Translations under genes and position numbers: made by a program
In this document: in pieces, positions 47,676 through 60,872 of the stretch
How the letters are laid out: each line of letters opens with the position of its first letter
How positions within the stretch are numbered: the first letter of the stretch is position 1
Assembly (NCBI GenBank): GCA_037447605.1
Contig: CM074805.1
Coordinates: 3,193,140 to 3,257,139, forward strand
DNA length: 64,000 nt
Direction: 5' to 3'
DNA from: Zygnema circumcarinatum
Taxonomy: Eukaryota; Streptophyta; Zygnematophyceae; Zygnematales; Zygnemataceae
The notes under the pieces: model-generated
Told to the model about the DNA's origin: nothing
The model's database searches: none
What the model saw: only the letters and a program-made list of their open reading frames with translations

Positions 47676-49781
47676 ATGCAAACGAATGGCAGCTCATGGA
47701 AGAATTGGTGAGTGGCAAGGAGGAGGATGCTAATGTCTGGAAAGAATTCGTTTGTTGGGCTGGAAAAAAAATGCAGGCTTCAAACTGGACCGACTCAGGC
47801 AATGACAGGGGTGTTCACTGGGAACCCGCCGTTCCAAGTGTCGCCTCCCAGTCTTGACAAACGCTTCAAATCGCTGCCGCCGGCAGAGGCCCTGCCCAGA
47901 AGCGAACCCTTGGGAGGGTATATTTTTGTTTGCAACAATGATACCATGGAGGAGAATTTGAAGCGGCAGCTTTTTGGTGAGCATTATAACTACTACTGAA
48001 CCTTGAGACTCGGTATTTTAAGGGGAAAGCAGAGTTTGATGGGAGATGGGTTGTTCGGAACAATTAGGGTAAGATTGTGAGGTTTCTGGGTGGAGACTGA
48101 GTAGGTTGGCTGGTAAGCTAGGCGAGGTCAGACTAGGTAGGACCAGTAATTAGGGTTTGACTTTTACTGGTTTGGTTCCTCATCTTGCACGTTCAGAATT
48201 TGTGGTCGTAAGTTGGTGGAAGCTTTCCTGAAGCTCTTGAATGATTTGGAAGAGCTTTGAATGTGTAGTTGGAGGTACAGGATGTATGGCAGGAATAAGC
48301 AGCTTAGCGCAGTTGTTGGAAAAAAGAAGTGTAGCGTCTATCTAGAGGATCAGCGTCTCCGGTGCTGTAGAGAAGTGGAGGCGTTTGGAGAATGTTGCTG
48401 AACTAATCTTTCTCTTAAATGAGCGTTAAAGTTGCGATTAATCTCAACTGGCTTCACGAATCGTCATTGCCCTAGTTTTCGAGCTGTCATAAGATAGCAG
48501 AGAGTATTTCAGTTTTGTGTAGTTTTTAACACTAAGTTTTTGCTTAGTGTTACAAATTGCACAGGTTGACGAATGACCTTAGTCTGGTTCGTTAAAACTA
48601 CTTGGCAGTAATTGAACTCTTGCTCTTTGAGTTTTGCAGGCTTGCCTCAAAGGTATCGGGATTCAGTCAGAGCAATTCAGCCAGGGCTTCCATTGTTTTT
48701 GTACAATTACACATCACACCAGCTGCATGGCATTTTTGAGGTGAGCGAAGTTCTTGTTCAAGATTGTTAGCCGGCAGAGCTCTTTTACCTAGTTCTTTTC
48801 TGCTGTATTTTTTCTAAGTATTGTGGCTATAGTCATTGCTCGCGATTCGACGATCATTATTAGAGTGCATTTGGAGAGGTAATGGTGCATTTGGTGCAAT
48901 TGTCATTCCTCACGTTCTGGATGTTTTTAAGATTTTGCAATTGACTCCCGAAGCTCCTCTCTCTTGGTGCATGTCTATGCAGGCGAGCAGTTTTGGTGGA
49001 TCTAACATAGACCCGACTGCCTGGGAAGATAAGAAATGTCCGGGAGAGTCGCGCTTCCCTGCTCAGGTGAGACCCTTGGATAGAATTTGTCCAGGAGTAA
49101 GAGATAGGAGGTACAAGTTGCACAGGCAAAGCATGGCAAGGGAGGTAAGGAACTTTCCAAAGCTAGGGTTCTTGTTATAGCGGGGACATGCACATGCTTT
49201 TTGTCGAAAGAGGAGGACGACTTTGTTAGGTGCAACTCGAACAGTAAGCTTTGCATGGAGAGTTCACAGAGTATCTGAACTCGGTTACTTGAAATGACTG
49301 ATGCAGGTCCGGATTCGAATCAGGAAACGCTGCAAGGCACTGAACGAAGAACAATTTCGACCCGTTTTGCACCACTACGACGGACCTAAATTTCGGTTAC
49401 AATTATCAGTACCAGAGGTGAGGTTTTAAGTTTTGTTGGGATATTCATGCAATGGTGAAGGTCAGATCAAGCGATAAGTGACAAAATGTTTAGCCTGCCA
49501 GTGTGGGGGAATGAACGATTTGGGTGCTCCATTGACCTGTTCAGAGCTGTCTTTAGGATTTGACATTGCTTTCTCATTTTCCAAACTTGAACTCCACGCC
49601 TTCATGTGTGTGGCATGGTCCGGGCAAATGAGTGACGAGCTATGTCGTGGTCTTTTTCTGAGTGCAGACATTGAGTCTTTTGGACCTTTTTGAAGAACGC
49701 GACGGTCCGGAAACACCTCCTCAGCAGGAGAGTCCCCATGGGGGAGTGCCACGAGGGGACGCACCTTTCAATTTTGGCTGA
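47676..49781 (+). CDS. DCD (development and cell death) domain protein, six exons
   Basis: Exons 47676-47707, 47777-47976, 48640-48740, 48983-49066, 49307-49417 and 49668-49781 give 213 residues, with all phases closed. The DCD domain occupies about residues 57-185 and shows its expected blocks: GGYIFVCNNDTMEENLKRQL, the RAIQPGLPLFLYNY block, HQLHGIFE, the NIDPTAW segment, SRFPAQVR, and RKRCKALNEEQFRPVL. DCD proteins are typical of plants and green algae. In land plants they are induced in hypersensitive cell death and stress (N-rich protein type), and the molecular activity is not established. Here the domain stands nearly alone, with about 55 residues before it and a short acidic, Pro-rich tail ending APFNFG. 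No signal peptide or membrane segment is seen. Confidence 0.9.
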
Positions 49782-51583
49782 TGTTAGACTGGGAACAAAT
49801 CGGAGGTTCCTCTATCGTTTTTGCTCGGAAGAGCGTTCATCCAGTGAGAGCCGACGCACGATGAAGATCCAAACTCCAACATGGAAGTGAGGGCAATAGC
49901 TGTGGAGGCAACATGTGTACTGTAATGGTACAGTGGCGGTCTGCATTATAGAGTTCAGGTGTAGGCGTAAGTCCAGGATCTCGCTATGGAAAGAAAGCAG
50001 AAAACAGTAAGGCAGAATGTAGAATTACAGCAGACAGTACGTGGGCAATCCCAAGTCAGGCCATTGCATTTCATTGAGTTTAACGAAGTGGTAAATAAGA
50101 TGTCTATGTTCATTATAGGCAGAGCTGCGAGCTGCAGCCAGGTGGTTCTGAGGTCAACGCCTTGTCCCGCCAATTTGTAGGGAACTGCTGCCGCTGCCTC
50201 TTGTACATATATGGAGCAGATAAGGGCGCCGCCTCTGGCTCTCAGCTAAGAACGAGAAGAGCAGGAGGTCACAAAGTCACTGCTTCTTGCACTGCTTGGA
50301 AGCTCCCTGACGGAGTTCTCTGTACAGGGTTTTGGAATACTATTCGATACACGATCGGTTCGTCAAACGATTAAACTGAGAAAACATTCTAAAGGATTAT
50401 TGCTACTGGCAGTGAAATGTTGTGTTGTGGACTTTCTGGCCTTTGGAGTGCAACCCTTGCCTGTTCCCTCCCCCTCCCCCCTCAGCTCCAAACTCCTCCC
50501 CCATTCGCCCGCAGCGCTATGAAATGGTTGCAGTGTTTCCGACTCTGCGGCTCTGTACGCGTCAAGGGGATAAGCGTGAGGGGTCAGGTGTGTCTTACTG
50601 CAGTACGATCACCAAGGATATCATGGACCATTCTGCTGCAAGTAGATTATCGATTTCATTTTTGACATGGAGCTGTATACACTGTCGTTTGAAGGCGAAT
50701 GTGTGGGCTGACTGCATCTGTTGGAGTGAGCCAGTGCCTTTATCAGCCTAAGGTTTGAACAATTTTTACGTGCTGAAGGTTCTATTAAAAGGCGCCTAAC
50801 TGCACTATCGCGGGAAGACCCCACCTGTCTGTCCCCACCTTGGATGAAGACCAAGGAAAGTGATGGCTGACAAAGCACTGCGCGTGCAGATCCGTCTATT
50901 AAGCGGACATACCAAGTGCCCACCACTCTGGCCTCCCCCTCCATTTTACGAGAGGATTGCCCTCTGCACCGCCCCTGGCTCCGCACAGTGAGAATTCGCT
51001 GCTCCCATCTACGCTCTTTAAAAGCTGTGTAAGCTTGTCCCATCCCTGCTAGAGCTGCTCAGGCATGCGGACGGAGCAAGGGGTGTAAGCCGCCAGCATC
51101 ACACTCAATGGCCATTCCAACACTTCCGGCCACAAGGCGAGCGCATGCAATCATAAGAGCACACCACGACAGAGTTCTGACACTGATGTGTGCGCCCATC
51201 CTCGAACTCACTTCAGCCACCCAACAGCACGAGCTCTCTGCACTTGCGTGAGAATAGCAATCATTTGACATTCATAGGGTCAGTCAGGGCACACCGCCCG
51301 GCTGCCAGTAAGTGGGAGGATGCTACGGAGAGGGAGGAAGCAAACGGAACAAGTGGCAAGCTTGCAGGCCACCGCAGTAAAGGGATCAAGAGCTGTGCCA
51401 CATTTGACATTGCGTCCACTGGAAACCTATGTGACAATGTTCACCGACCTAAACCTCCTCCAACTATGGGACAAAAATGTAATACCCGGCACAGTTTCAG
51501 CAAATTTGTGCTGTGGGAACAGCCAAGTCGACATTACCAGTCTACCTTCCACGTGGAGTGGAATGGGGTCAGCGGCCCCTCCG
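49782..51583. other. Convergent intergenic region between DCD gene and beta-COP
   Basis: Both neighbours point into this region, so it should contain two 3' ends. No gene is firmly supported. An exon-like segment at 50514-50588 follows a long C/T tract and a CAG and precedes a GT. It reads RYEMVAVFPTLRLCTR in one frame, so a small extra exon or an alternative DCD 3' end is possible. Confidence 0.35.
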
Positions 51584-54500
51584 TCAGCCCTTTTGCTTCA
51601 GCGTGATCTTGTCCCCCAGACTGAGAGCGATGCCCTGAGTCTTGCTGCGGATGCGGATATATCCCGCCAGCTTGCCGTCTGGCTGCTGCTCCACGCTCAC
51701 ATTCACCAGCGCATCCTCGCCAAAAACACTCTTTGCATACAAGTTCGCCCCCAGAAAGCCGCAGTCACCATCCAAAGCTGACCTGCAAGAGTAACCAATA
51801 GGTAATATCAGCAGCAAGTACTCCCTTCAAATTAGTCCTACTCCAGTAATTTGACTGAAAAAAGTCAGGCGAATGATATCAGGTAGCTTTAAAGGCCTTT
51901 AGAGTAGGTGAGAATCTATTCAGAAACAAGATAGCTATGAAAGGCCTTTCATTTGGCAAGGAACTTCTGCAATAAGTGAGTCATGTACGAACCGTGCAAG
52001 CTGCACCTGCAGTTGCTTTCTGATTAGGCACACTAAACTTTTGATATGTTCATTTGCCTTGAGCTCTTATGATACGCTCTTTTCTGTTGTGACGGCGTAC
52101 TGGGGGGATGATACGTACGGAGGCGTTAAGCATTTCATGTTTGTAGAGGCTACAATGTGGTCAAGAAACTCCTTAGTGTCCGTGATGGATGTATTTACCG
52201 CCACCTGTCAGTGGAGCAATATTTCCAGAAAAAAATATATTAGAAACCTCCAATATAGTGAACTTAAGAATATCTAATTTGGAAGCTGCCACAAACTGAC
52301 CAGCCTGAAAAGAGCAAGAACGGCGGCAGTTCCAATTTCAATGAACCACTTCCACAGGAGCAAGCACATGACCAGTTACCTTCACCTAATTTCAGCCCAT
52401 GAAATCACAGTAACTGAGCTTTAGAGAACTAAGCTAGTTACGTTTTTCCAGCCGCAATAACCTTTGCCCGTATTCGACAAACAGTATCCACTTCAACTCT
52501 AGCCCATGAAATGCCCCTCCGTTACTACACAAGGTGACTAGAAACGAGAGGCAACTTTCTACTTTGCTCTTGTTGCTTACCTTGTTCTCCCACTCAAACT
52601 CTGCCCACATGTTTCGGAAGGCCACATCCGCACAGTTGGCTGGTGAGATGTAGTCCATGATGTCGATGTGGATATCATTCAAGACAACCACGTTCCTGTC
52701 CAAAACACTTGTGGTCTCATATACAATGTTACCGAAGATCACACCTGTTTCAGTCGAGGATACCTGCCATGCCATCAACAGTCAAACAGTTAAAAAAGTA
52801 CTACTTTTACTGATATTGTATATCACGAGGAATCATTCCGGGCCACCGCTTCCCCTTGTTCCACAAAAATGCCAAATCATTACATTCGTCCTATTTAGGT
52901 ACGCTCTTGTTACCCATATGCAATCTTTCATAGCATTGGCTTGTAAATGTTGTCAATTCAAACGACAGATTGCACATAGGATCTAAAAGTACATGCACCC
53001 GCCTCAGTAGCATTACTGACCTTGATATTGGCCCTAATTTGCTTGCTCTTCTCAGGAGCGAGGGTATAATTTTGTGGTCTTTCCACAAGCTTTAAGTCTC
53101 CCATGGTTGCAAGCTCCAGGCATAAATTTTGTAGGGTCTCATTTGTCCGATTGACAACTGTGACATCGAGGACAATATCATACTGATGCACGGTCACATA
53201 CGCCTCAGCATATACAGGATCGCTGAAGCCAGTAAGTTGCAAAACACGGTTGAGCTTGCGATTGCTATCACTGTCTTTTGAAAAATCTCCTGTCGCCCTC
53301 TTCAGATCACTTTGAACTTCATCCTCCAGCTCAAGCTGTGTCAAACCCTGCAAGACCAACACAACCGGACTGAGCTTCAAACTACAATACATAATATTCT
53401 TGGGAAAACGGGAAATTGATACCACAGAAAGCTGCCGTACTAAGGATCTCTCGGTCTTGTACAAGAAATTATCAGCGTCGCATCCGATATTGAATGATAA
53501 GGCGTCGAAGAAAGGAACAGTTGGAGCTCTGTCTTACCTTCCTGTTTTTCAAATGGTAGAAATCGATCAGGTCATCAGGCTGTGCAATTGTCACTTGGGC
53601 TTTAGCCTTCGTGTCTTCAAGCTCCCGGTGTTGCTTCTCCGTAATCATTTTCACAAAAGAATCTCGGCATGACTTAAGCCAAACGTCGCGCATCACAGTT
53701 GAAGGTGCAGACAATACACGTAAGCACAGGCTGATCCGGTCTGATGAGTCATCATCGATTGGATGTTGAAGAGCAGAGGATTGGCCTAGCCGAAGCATAG
53801 ACACAAGGTATAACATCACCTCCACAGCTAGCTGTTCCAAGCCACCGGGACAGCAGAAAATAAGATTCATTTCAGTGAGGCTCACTGCCAGACAGCAAAG
53901 ACCACCTAATGAAGCAGAGAAAACACATTAGACTTATTTAAAATGCAATCATGAATTTTGAAGTGAAAAGCGTTTACTGAAGCAAGCACGTTTATGTGAT
54001 AAACAACCACATCTTATTGAAACTCTGCAGTGACAGGCGGCCGTCTTATATGCTTAGAAATCGTGTACCTACAAACATGAGTTATCCTGACCAACCTCAG
54101 CAGGCTTATACTCAAAAGACCAGACGAACATGACTTGTGGTACCTAGAGCAAGTTAGTAATAGGACACAAGCCACAGGAAATAATAGGTGAATCGCGAAT
54201 AACCATTCAACGTACGTCCAAATAATTTTCTTCTAAAGCCTTTAAAAAGATAACTTTTTCGTTGCGTATTTTATTATGACCCTCTTGTCTTTCCAAAAAG
54301 ACAAGGAGCAACTAGTCCTATTTCCATATATGCATAACGAGTAGACGGAGCATTGTGATGAGGAACAAGGTGGCAAAGGATCATCAAATACTGGGCCATA
54401 CTCATATTCTACAAAGCCCTTGCAAGACAGTTCAATCATTAGATTCGTGATTTCAACAACTGGATGCATATCCATAAATAGATATAAATCTGCATCATAC

Positions 54501-56671
54501 CAGCAGGATTTCAGGAAACTTTACCTCATTGAAAGCTGTTCTATCATTCTGTAGATCCTCCAGTCGAAGGACCAGCTTTGTCAAAGTTGTAGCCACCACT
54601 GAACCTAGGAAAAAGTCACCGGTAAGAAGTAGCGCTCGTAAGTTTGAATTCGAAGCAGCCCCAGCAACAACTGTCGGAGCTGTGATTTCAGAGGCTGCAC
54701 TTTGTGTTGCATAGGTCCCATCAGCGAGGACAGCAGGCCGTTTAGAGCCCGTTACAGGAGCGGGAACTACTGTAACTCCAGGCGTAGCCTTGGTCTCGGT
54801 TGCCTCAGGAACCTCCTCCACTGCCACATAGAAGGGAAGTTCCCCAAGGGACTGCTTAATAATCCCAATGCCTTGCTCTACCTCAGACAGGCCTTGGCAA
54901 TACTCCCCAATTATCCAAAGAGCACACGAGCAGACGCGGGAGGATCTGATCTGATAGAAGGTGTCCAATAATCGGGAGATGATGGACTCTCGCAGCTTAG
55001 GGTTGGTCTCAATAATTTCGCGCACAAAGAAGACCACGTCAAGAGCAGATGCAACGTTCTGTCACCCAACACAGAATAATCCGCCGTATGCAGTTCGAAG
55101 TATCAGAAGCGACAAGAGGACAAAAAAAAAAAGGGAACAAAAGAAAACGGCAACAAAGCTAGCGTTCAATAGCAGCATATGAAATGCAACAGAGGACTGC
55201 ACTTGCAGGGCCTGCAGGGAGGCTCAGTTAAGGTGAGAGTGTCAGTACTTGCCATCACGCATATAATATAATTCCGTACCTTTGCTCCAAATAAATCTCT
55301 AAGCACATTATGGCGTAAATCATGCATTTGGACAGAACCTCCAACTGCTATTGCAGGCTTCAACCTGAATCTTTCTGATGGAACACGGCCAGAGCAGTGC
55401 ATTTAGCGACATTTGTGCAACACAAGAGCACATAGAACTCGTTGACTCACCTGATCCCCTAGGAAGTCCATAAGCAGGTGAACCACAGAGCTTGCGACAT
55501 CTGGAAACTTGACAGCACAAGAATGGATAGCCTGGACCAGCATTTGACGATACTCCCCATTCTTTTCCAGCTCCTTGTTCTGGGTCTTTACAACCTCCTT
55601 CTTCAAAGTCAACACGACCTCATCAATGTTCCTAGGAGTTATGAGGTCGAGAGCAATGTCAAGCGTTTTCCTTCTAATGTCCATGTTAGGACTGGACAGT
55701 GCCCGCAAAACGTCCATGATCATTTCCACCATCACCTCTTGATGGTTGACTTTCAGCTCCTGTAAGCGGTCCAAAACAATGAGCTTGACATTGTTGTCAC
55801 TCTGCGAAAGAAGGAGCTGACAATAGCAGTTTGCAGCTGCACGAATGGCGGTGGGGGCGGAAGAGAGGGCGGTTAAAGTGCTTGCACACTCGTATACTAC
55901 AGCAGTCGAAGTGGATGCAAGCAGAGAGAGAATGATCTTGATGTATTTTCCCTTCTCTGCGGGATTTGTCCGACAGACCTTCCGGATCAATTCCAATACT
56001 ACCATTTGCACAATATCACCCCAAAGTGCTACATTTTCCAGATTGGTGAGCAGGTAGTGGACTGCACGATCTTGAGCGCAATTGTAAAGCATAAGGAAAG
56101 CATTCCTTTGTGCCGAAAGGTCCTGCTCACTGCTCAGGAACTTCTCAATCATTTCGGGAGCATCCTGAAGAAGGTGCTCTCCTTGTGGGAGTTTGAAAAT
56201 AGACATTACCGCCAACACTGCATTCCTTCGCACAAAGGGATGGCGATGATCTATGTTCAAGAGAATGGAGGGAATAAGCGGTTCTATAAGTTCTGTTTCC
56301 TGAAGCCTGCACAAGAAGCGGAGAGTAACTCCCCGCAGATACTCATTAGGGTGCTGCAGGTTGTTTCGCAGGTTCTGACAAATGAGGATCATCTCCGGAA
56401 GAATCTTCCCCTGTGAATCCGTCTTATCAATAATCTCGAGGTAAAGCAACAAAAGCTTCTGAACAGTATGGTCCTCAGACGGGAGCACATATCGCACGAT
56501 TGTGATGAACAGCTGCGGAATCTGCTCGTTGTTCAACAAGAGCATGATGGCTTTCTTCATAGCCTCCTGCTTCCGTATTGTGTCATTTCCCTCCAGAGCC
56601 TCCTTGATCTCATTGGCAAGGGCCGGCGTGCCCTTGTCAAAATGCACCAACAAAGTCGATGACTTCTCCAT
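51584..56671 (-). CDS. COPB: Coatomer subunit beta (beta-COP), seven exons
   Basis: Large subunit of the COPI F-subcomplex, which coats Golgi-derived vesicles for retrograde transport to the ER. Model: complement of 51584-51782, 52101-52204, 52581-52763, 53021-53347, 53538-53831, 54525-55058 and 55451-56671, giving 953 residues, close to the land-plant length. The start [20 protein letters not shown] follows the family start pattern. Residues 1 to about 510 form the adaptin-like helical solenoid. A linker with GTYATQSA follows, then the coatomer beta C-terminal region ([38 protein letters not shown]). The appendage ends with [30 protein letters not shown] and ITLKQKG. It is strongly plant-like. 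The exon 6/7 junction was set by phase, using a GTACGC donor. A GC-rich promoter lies directly upstream. Confidence 0.95.
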
Positions 56672-57903
56672 CTTCTCTCTCTCACCGCCTCTCGCGCATT
56701 CAGCCCCCTGATCCGCCGATGCCTCCTCCCCTTCCCCCGCCCTCCCTCCCTCCCTCCCTCCTGCAACCACAACAGCAGCAGCGGCAGCGGCAGCGGCAGC
56801 AGACGCCCTCAGGTTGCCCTCCGCCCGCCCTCCCTCTCCCGCCCGCCTGTCCCGCAGATTCGCACGTGCGGCGCTGGCCGCTCCTACCGCGTGTGAACGC
56901 CCGCCGAGGAGAGGGCGAGCGGGCGGGCGCGCGGGCCTTGGACTTCCGGGGGCTGGAGGAGCGCCCTAATGCCCCTGGTTGGGGGGGGGGCATGGGCTCA
57001 TGGCATGGGCATGCCGCATGCATGCATGCATGCCATGCCCATGCATGCTCATGGGGAGTTAAAGTCCAACCCTGTCGATTTTGGCTGCTCCATTGAGTTA
57101 TTCATTTGGTACAGGATGCGTGCGGTGAGGTTCACATCAAAGGTGAAATCGTCCAGTCTTGTGAAAGTCGGGGTTGGTTCTGTGAAGATAGCAGGGCTCG
57201 TAGTCGTCTGGAACGGAATTGGGAGGCAAAGTAGGAAAAGTGACTAAATGATATATCACATTCCCATACCTTCACCGTCCTCAAGCGCCGTTCTTCTAGT
57301 TTACATTCTGAACAGGTTAAAATGACAAAACTTATACATAGTAATCACCTGACACAACCGGAGGAAGGCGATTGTAGAGGTATTCCTGAACGCCATCAGA
57401 GCCATCTTGTTTGTAGCTAATATTTCACTCATGGAGCTACGCTGCAATTGGTTCAAAGCACAAATCAACCTGGCTTGGAACCTGGCGTGGTTCCTGTCCA
57501 AGCCAGGTTGCTGTTCAGATCACATAATTGAGAGCTGCATGGCTTCTGATGAAAAGCTATACAAAGCCAAGCATTATTTCGAGGCCCTTACGTTCGAATA
57601 TAAAACACAGGTCCACCGATCCAAGTAAAAGTTCGAAAGGCATATAAACACAATCGTTATTTTGTTTGATGAGTTACATTTCGGAGGATAATGTTAGAAT
57701 TGAGCATTTTGATCCAGGAAACATTGCCATTCATCTCTTCGTTCAGAGAGTGACACAACTAAAGAATAAAAGCACCGCTCTTGAGTTCCTTGAACTCAAC
57801 TGCAGAACTTTCTCTTACAGGGGGCAGTGCTGTCTAGGTGTAAAGCTCGAACTGCCATCGTCGCGAATTTCAAAAAAGGACAAATATACGGCGAGGGATG
57901 AAA
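56672..57903. promoter_or_regulatory. Beta-COP promoter and 3' flank of the guanylate kinase gene
   Basis: 56700-56960 is GC-rich and pyrimidine-rich on the plus strand, with a CCCT run near 56740-56760 and a GCAGCG microsatellite near 56773-56802. At about 56990-57055 CATG/CATGCA words are densely repeated. The rest (57100-57900) shows no gene. Promoter function for beta-COP is inferred from position. Confidence 0.45.
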
Positions 57904-60872
57904 TTACAAAACTGCGATTCGCGGGCAAGCTCTTGACTTCTCTGCCTCAATGATGGCGCACACCGTTTGCACAGCTCGCTCCAGCTGCCCGTGTGAATTG
58001 ACTACAACATAATCGAACTCTTTCAACCGCTTCAACTCCTCACGTGCTGTTCTTATCCGGATGAGAACTTTCTCCATTGACTCAGTTTTGCGTTCCACGA
58101 GCCTCTTCACAAGCGCCACCTCACTCTCAGCTACAAGGAAAATGAAGACAGCGTTGATACCAAGGATAGCTCGCACAGTGGCCGCACCTTGAACGTCCAA
58201 CCTTAGAACCACATCCGTTCCTCTGGCCATGGCTTCTCTGACCTTTAAACACAAGCGAAAGGAGACAGACAATGGGAGAGACATAAGCAAACTCAACAAC
58301 CGCAGAGATCCCAAAAACAAGGGAACAGTGGTGCTGCCAAGCCTATCGCATTGTCTTCAATGAAAACTTGATCCTTTCTCATCCAAAGATACAGGAAATG
58401 TGGGAGTAACCTAAGGAAAATGGTTCAATTGGGGAAAAAATTGGACTTCGGGAAAGACAGAGGTAGGTGATGCCTCTAGTGTGTGAACTTTCAGAATCAA
58501 AGGAGCAGGCATGATCTAAGGTGAAAATGCGACGAAACTGCTCTGTCTCAGAAGAATGCATGCGATCCGTAGGATGTCATAGTCCAAATGCTATCTTGAT
58601 ATTCTGGTCCGACACCTCATCTCACCTCATATGCAGGCACTCGAGACAACTCATATTCGATGGGTGGACGACAAAGGTGGGCACTCACCTGTTTCTTGGG
58701 AATGCCTTTGTAATCTCCGTACACGAGCGCGTGCTCCAGCAACTCGTTCTCCTGAATCATCTCTCCAAACTCGTCCTTGCTTATGAAGAAGTAATCCTGT
58801 CCATGGACTTCCCCAGGCCGCTGCGGTCGCGTTGTGGCTGTTACAACAAAGTGAAGGTCTGGGCGAACTTCTTGCAGCCGCTGCAAAACAATTTATTTCG
58901 CCGGAATCAAACAACAACATTGCATTATTTTATTTTATCTTTTTAATAACAAACACGCACAGTAGGAATCCTTGCAGAAATAGCACACAACACTATTTGC
59001 ATGAAAGGCATGTGCTGCAACATGCATATCTCACAGTTTCTTTCAGGAAAAAGTACGTTTTCTGACTTCTAAACGAAAAGATGAAATAAGTTGCAACACC
59101 TTACTTCACACAGGTGGCCGGGAGTGACGCTATATATATGCACAATACCTATTGCAATGTCCAGGAGTCGATGGTATCAGCAATTCAGCTATTCAGCTGA
59201 TATGACGCAAAGCGATACATTATTATTTCCTGGATCTCGTCGGCTCAATCAAGAAGGAATGAACTTCAATGTACGAAACAATACAAATACAAATACAGTT
59301 AAGTTCAGTGAAGAAATGCACAAAACTCTGGCAAAATTTCAAGGCCAGAGATGTCTTATTGTCTGCCTCCATTCCAACAGCTTCATCCGCCAAGTACTGG
59401 AAGCCTGTCCACTCTTACCCTTCCAGGCAAGTCCTCTTCCACTCTGTGTGGCATCAAGACTTGGCGTGGCCATCAAGCAGCAGTGCACCTTTCATAAGAA
59501 AGTTGGAGGAGCCAGCGCTTGGTCACCTTGATCACAGCATCTTTGCCTACTCCGCTCGGACCGCTGATGACGATCACCAGTGGTTTCGATGGCGGGGTTT
59601 GCGGGCCCGTTTCCAGTGGAGAGCCTAACGCCTTTTCTAAAGCCTTGAGGACAACAGTCTGGCCGAGGACAAAATGGAATGCAGTTAGGTGTGGCAAATG
59701 CGGATGCACCTATGAAAGGTGTGCTTGATTTAACTGCAGAAGTGAATCGAAGATCTAACAGTCTGAATGACCAAGGAGGAATAGTCGTTCGTTCACTCAG
59801 GCAGCCTTACCTGCATGAGCCCTGCACGTCCGTCCCCCAAAGATTGCTCCTTCGCTTCATCGTGAAGTTCAACTGACATGGGTACTCCTCGCTCCTCAAG
59901 AGCTACAGTGGCAGGCACTGCTGCCGTTGATACCTGATAGCATATTTACGAAAGAATGCCATCAATTGACGTCATGATCCAACCGGTCATTGAATAACGT
60001 GGAAATTGCGTCGAGATGAACGACTTACATTTGGACGGAAAGCGGAGGAATCAAAGTCAACTAATGAGGACCCTGTGTAAATTTATGGCTAGAAGCAAGA
60101 AAGCTTGTCTTGAGCACAGTGCCTGCTTCTAATGCCAGAAGTGATAAGTATCCCAACACACAGTTCCCAGTCTCTTAAAAGCTGGAATGGCTCACTCCAG
60201 CGAAGGCTCTACTTCCCAGGGCAACGAAATCTTGGGTGCCGCAGAATTTTGTTCTGCCAGACGACTACCATGCTTAAGCAATTTTGAGCCGATCAATACC
60301 GGATTTGAGAAGTACTCTGTTTCTTATGATTTCATAATCTTTCGCGATGCTATTCCGTCCATTCTTCACAACAAGCAAAGAGCTTTAGGCATACTCTCCA
60401 TGACATTGCTTTGGGGGAAGATGCATTCTAAGGTCATAAAGTATTGCTTGCACACTCTGCAAAATGAAAAGGAGCCGCTAAGCCGCTGCAGCTATGCTGT
60501 GCATAACTTAGCATGCTACATTATCTTGAAGGAATTACATACGTTCTTGCTCGAGTCGCAATCTGATGCCGCGGTACTGGCAACAAAAGAGGGGACTTGG
60601 ATGTCGCGTCCGCTATGTGCTTCACGAAAAAAACATCTTTGCTCCTTATCCACTCTTCCAAACATCTGCATCGTTTTCTCGCCTTCCAAATTCCATGATG
60701 CGTAATTCACATTCCGAAGAAAGAAGGATCCTGAGATAGGCGGTTCCCTGCAGCAGCACTGATATTGCCTTTGAACAGTCCCTGTGGTGGCTCGAAAGAA
60801 GCTCCGCAGCGTCAATGCCATAGCTAAAACTTGTGGTGAGCTGCGAAGACTCTGGATCATATGGGCCGGCAT
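57904..60872 (-). CDS. GMK: Guanylate kinase, plant organelle type, five exons
   Basis: Phosphorylates GMP to GDP with ATP, supplying guanine nucleotides. Model: complement of 57904-58242, 58689-58880, 59527-59658, 59811-59933 and 60543-60872, 371 residues with closed phases. The P-loop is [12 protein letters not shown], with Asp after the Lys as in plant chloroplast/mitochondrial isoforms. GMP-binding blocks include [17 protein letters not shown] and [14 protein letters not shown]. The lid and C-terminal part read [18 protein letters not shown] and [10 protein letters not shown]. The first ~150 residues precede the kinase domain. The extreme N-terminus ([22 protein letters not shown]) is basic, hydroxylated and without acidic residues, like an organelle transit peptide. 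The first exon is accepted because its donor and phase join exactly to the next, but it is less certain than the kinase part. Confidence 0.88.

Noticed and set aside
60187-60705. 172-codon plus-strand frame opposite the guanylate kinase first exon
   Set aside because: The minus-strand reading gives a transit-peptide-like exon that splices in phase to the kinase. The plus-strand frame has no recognised domain or splice context.
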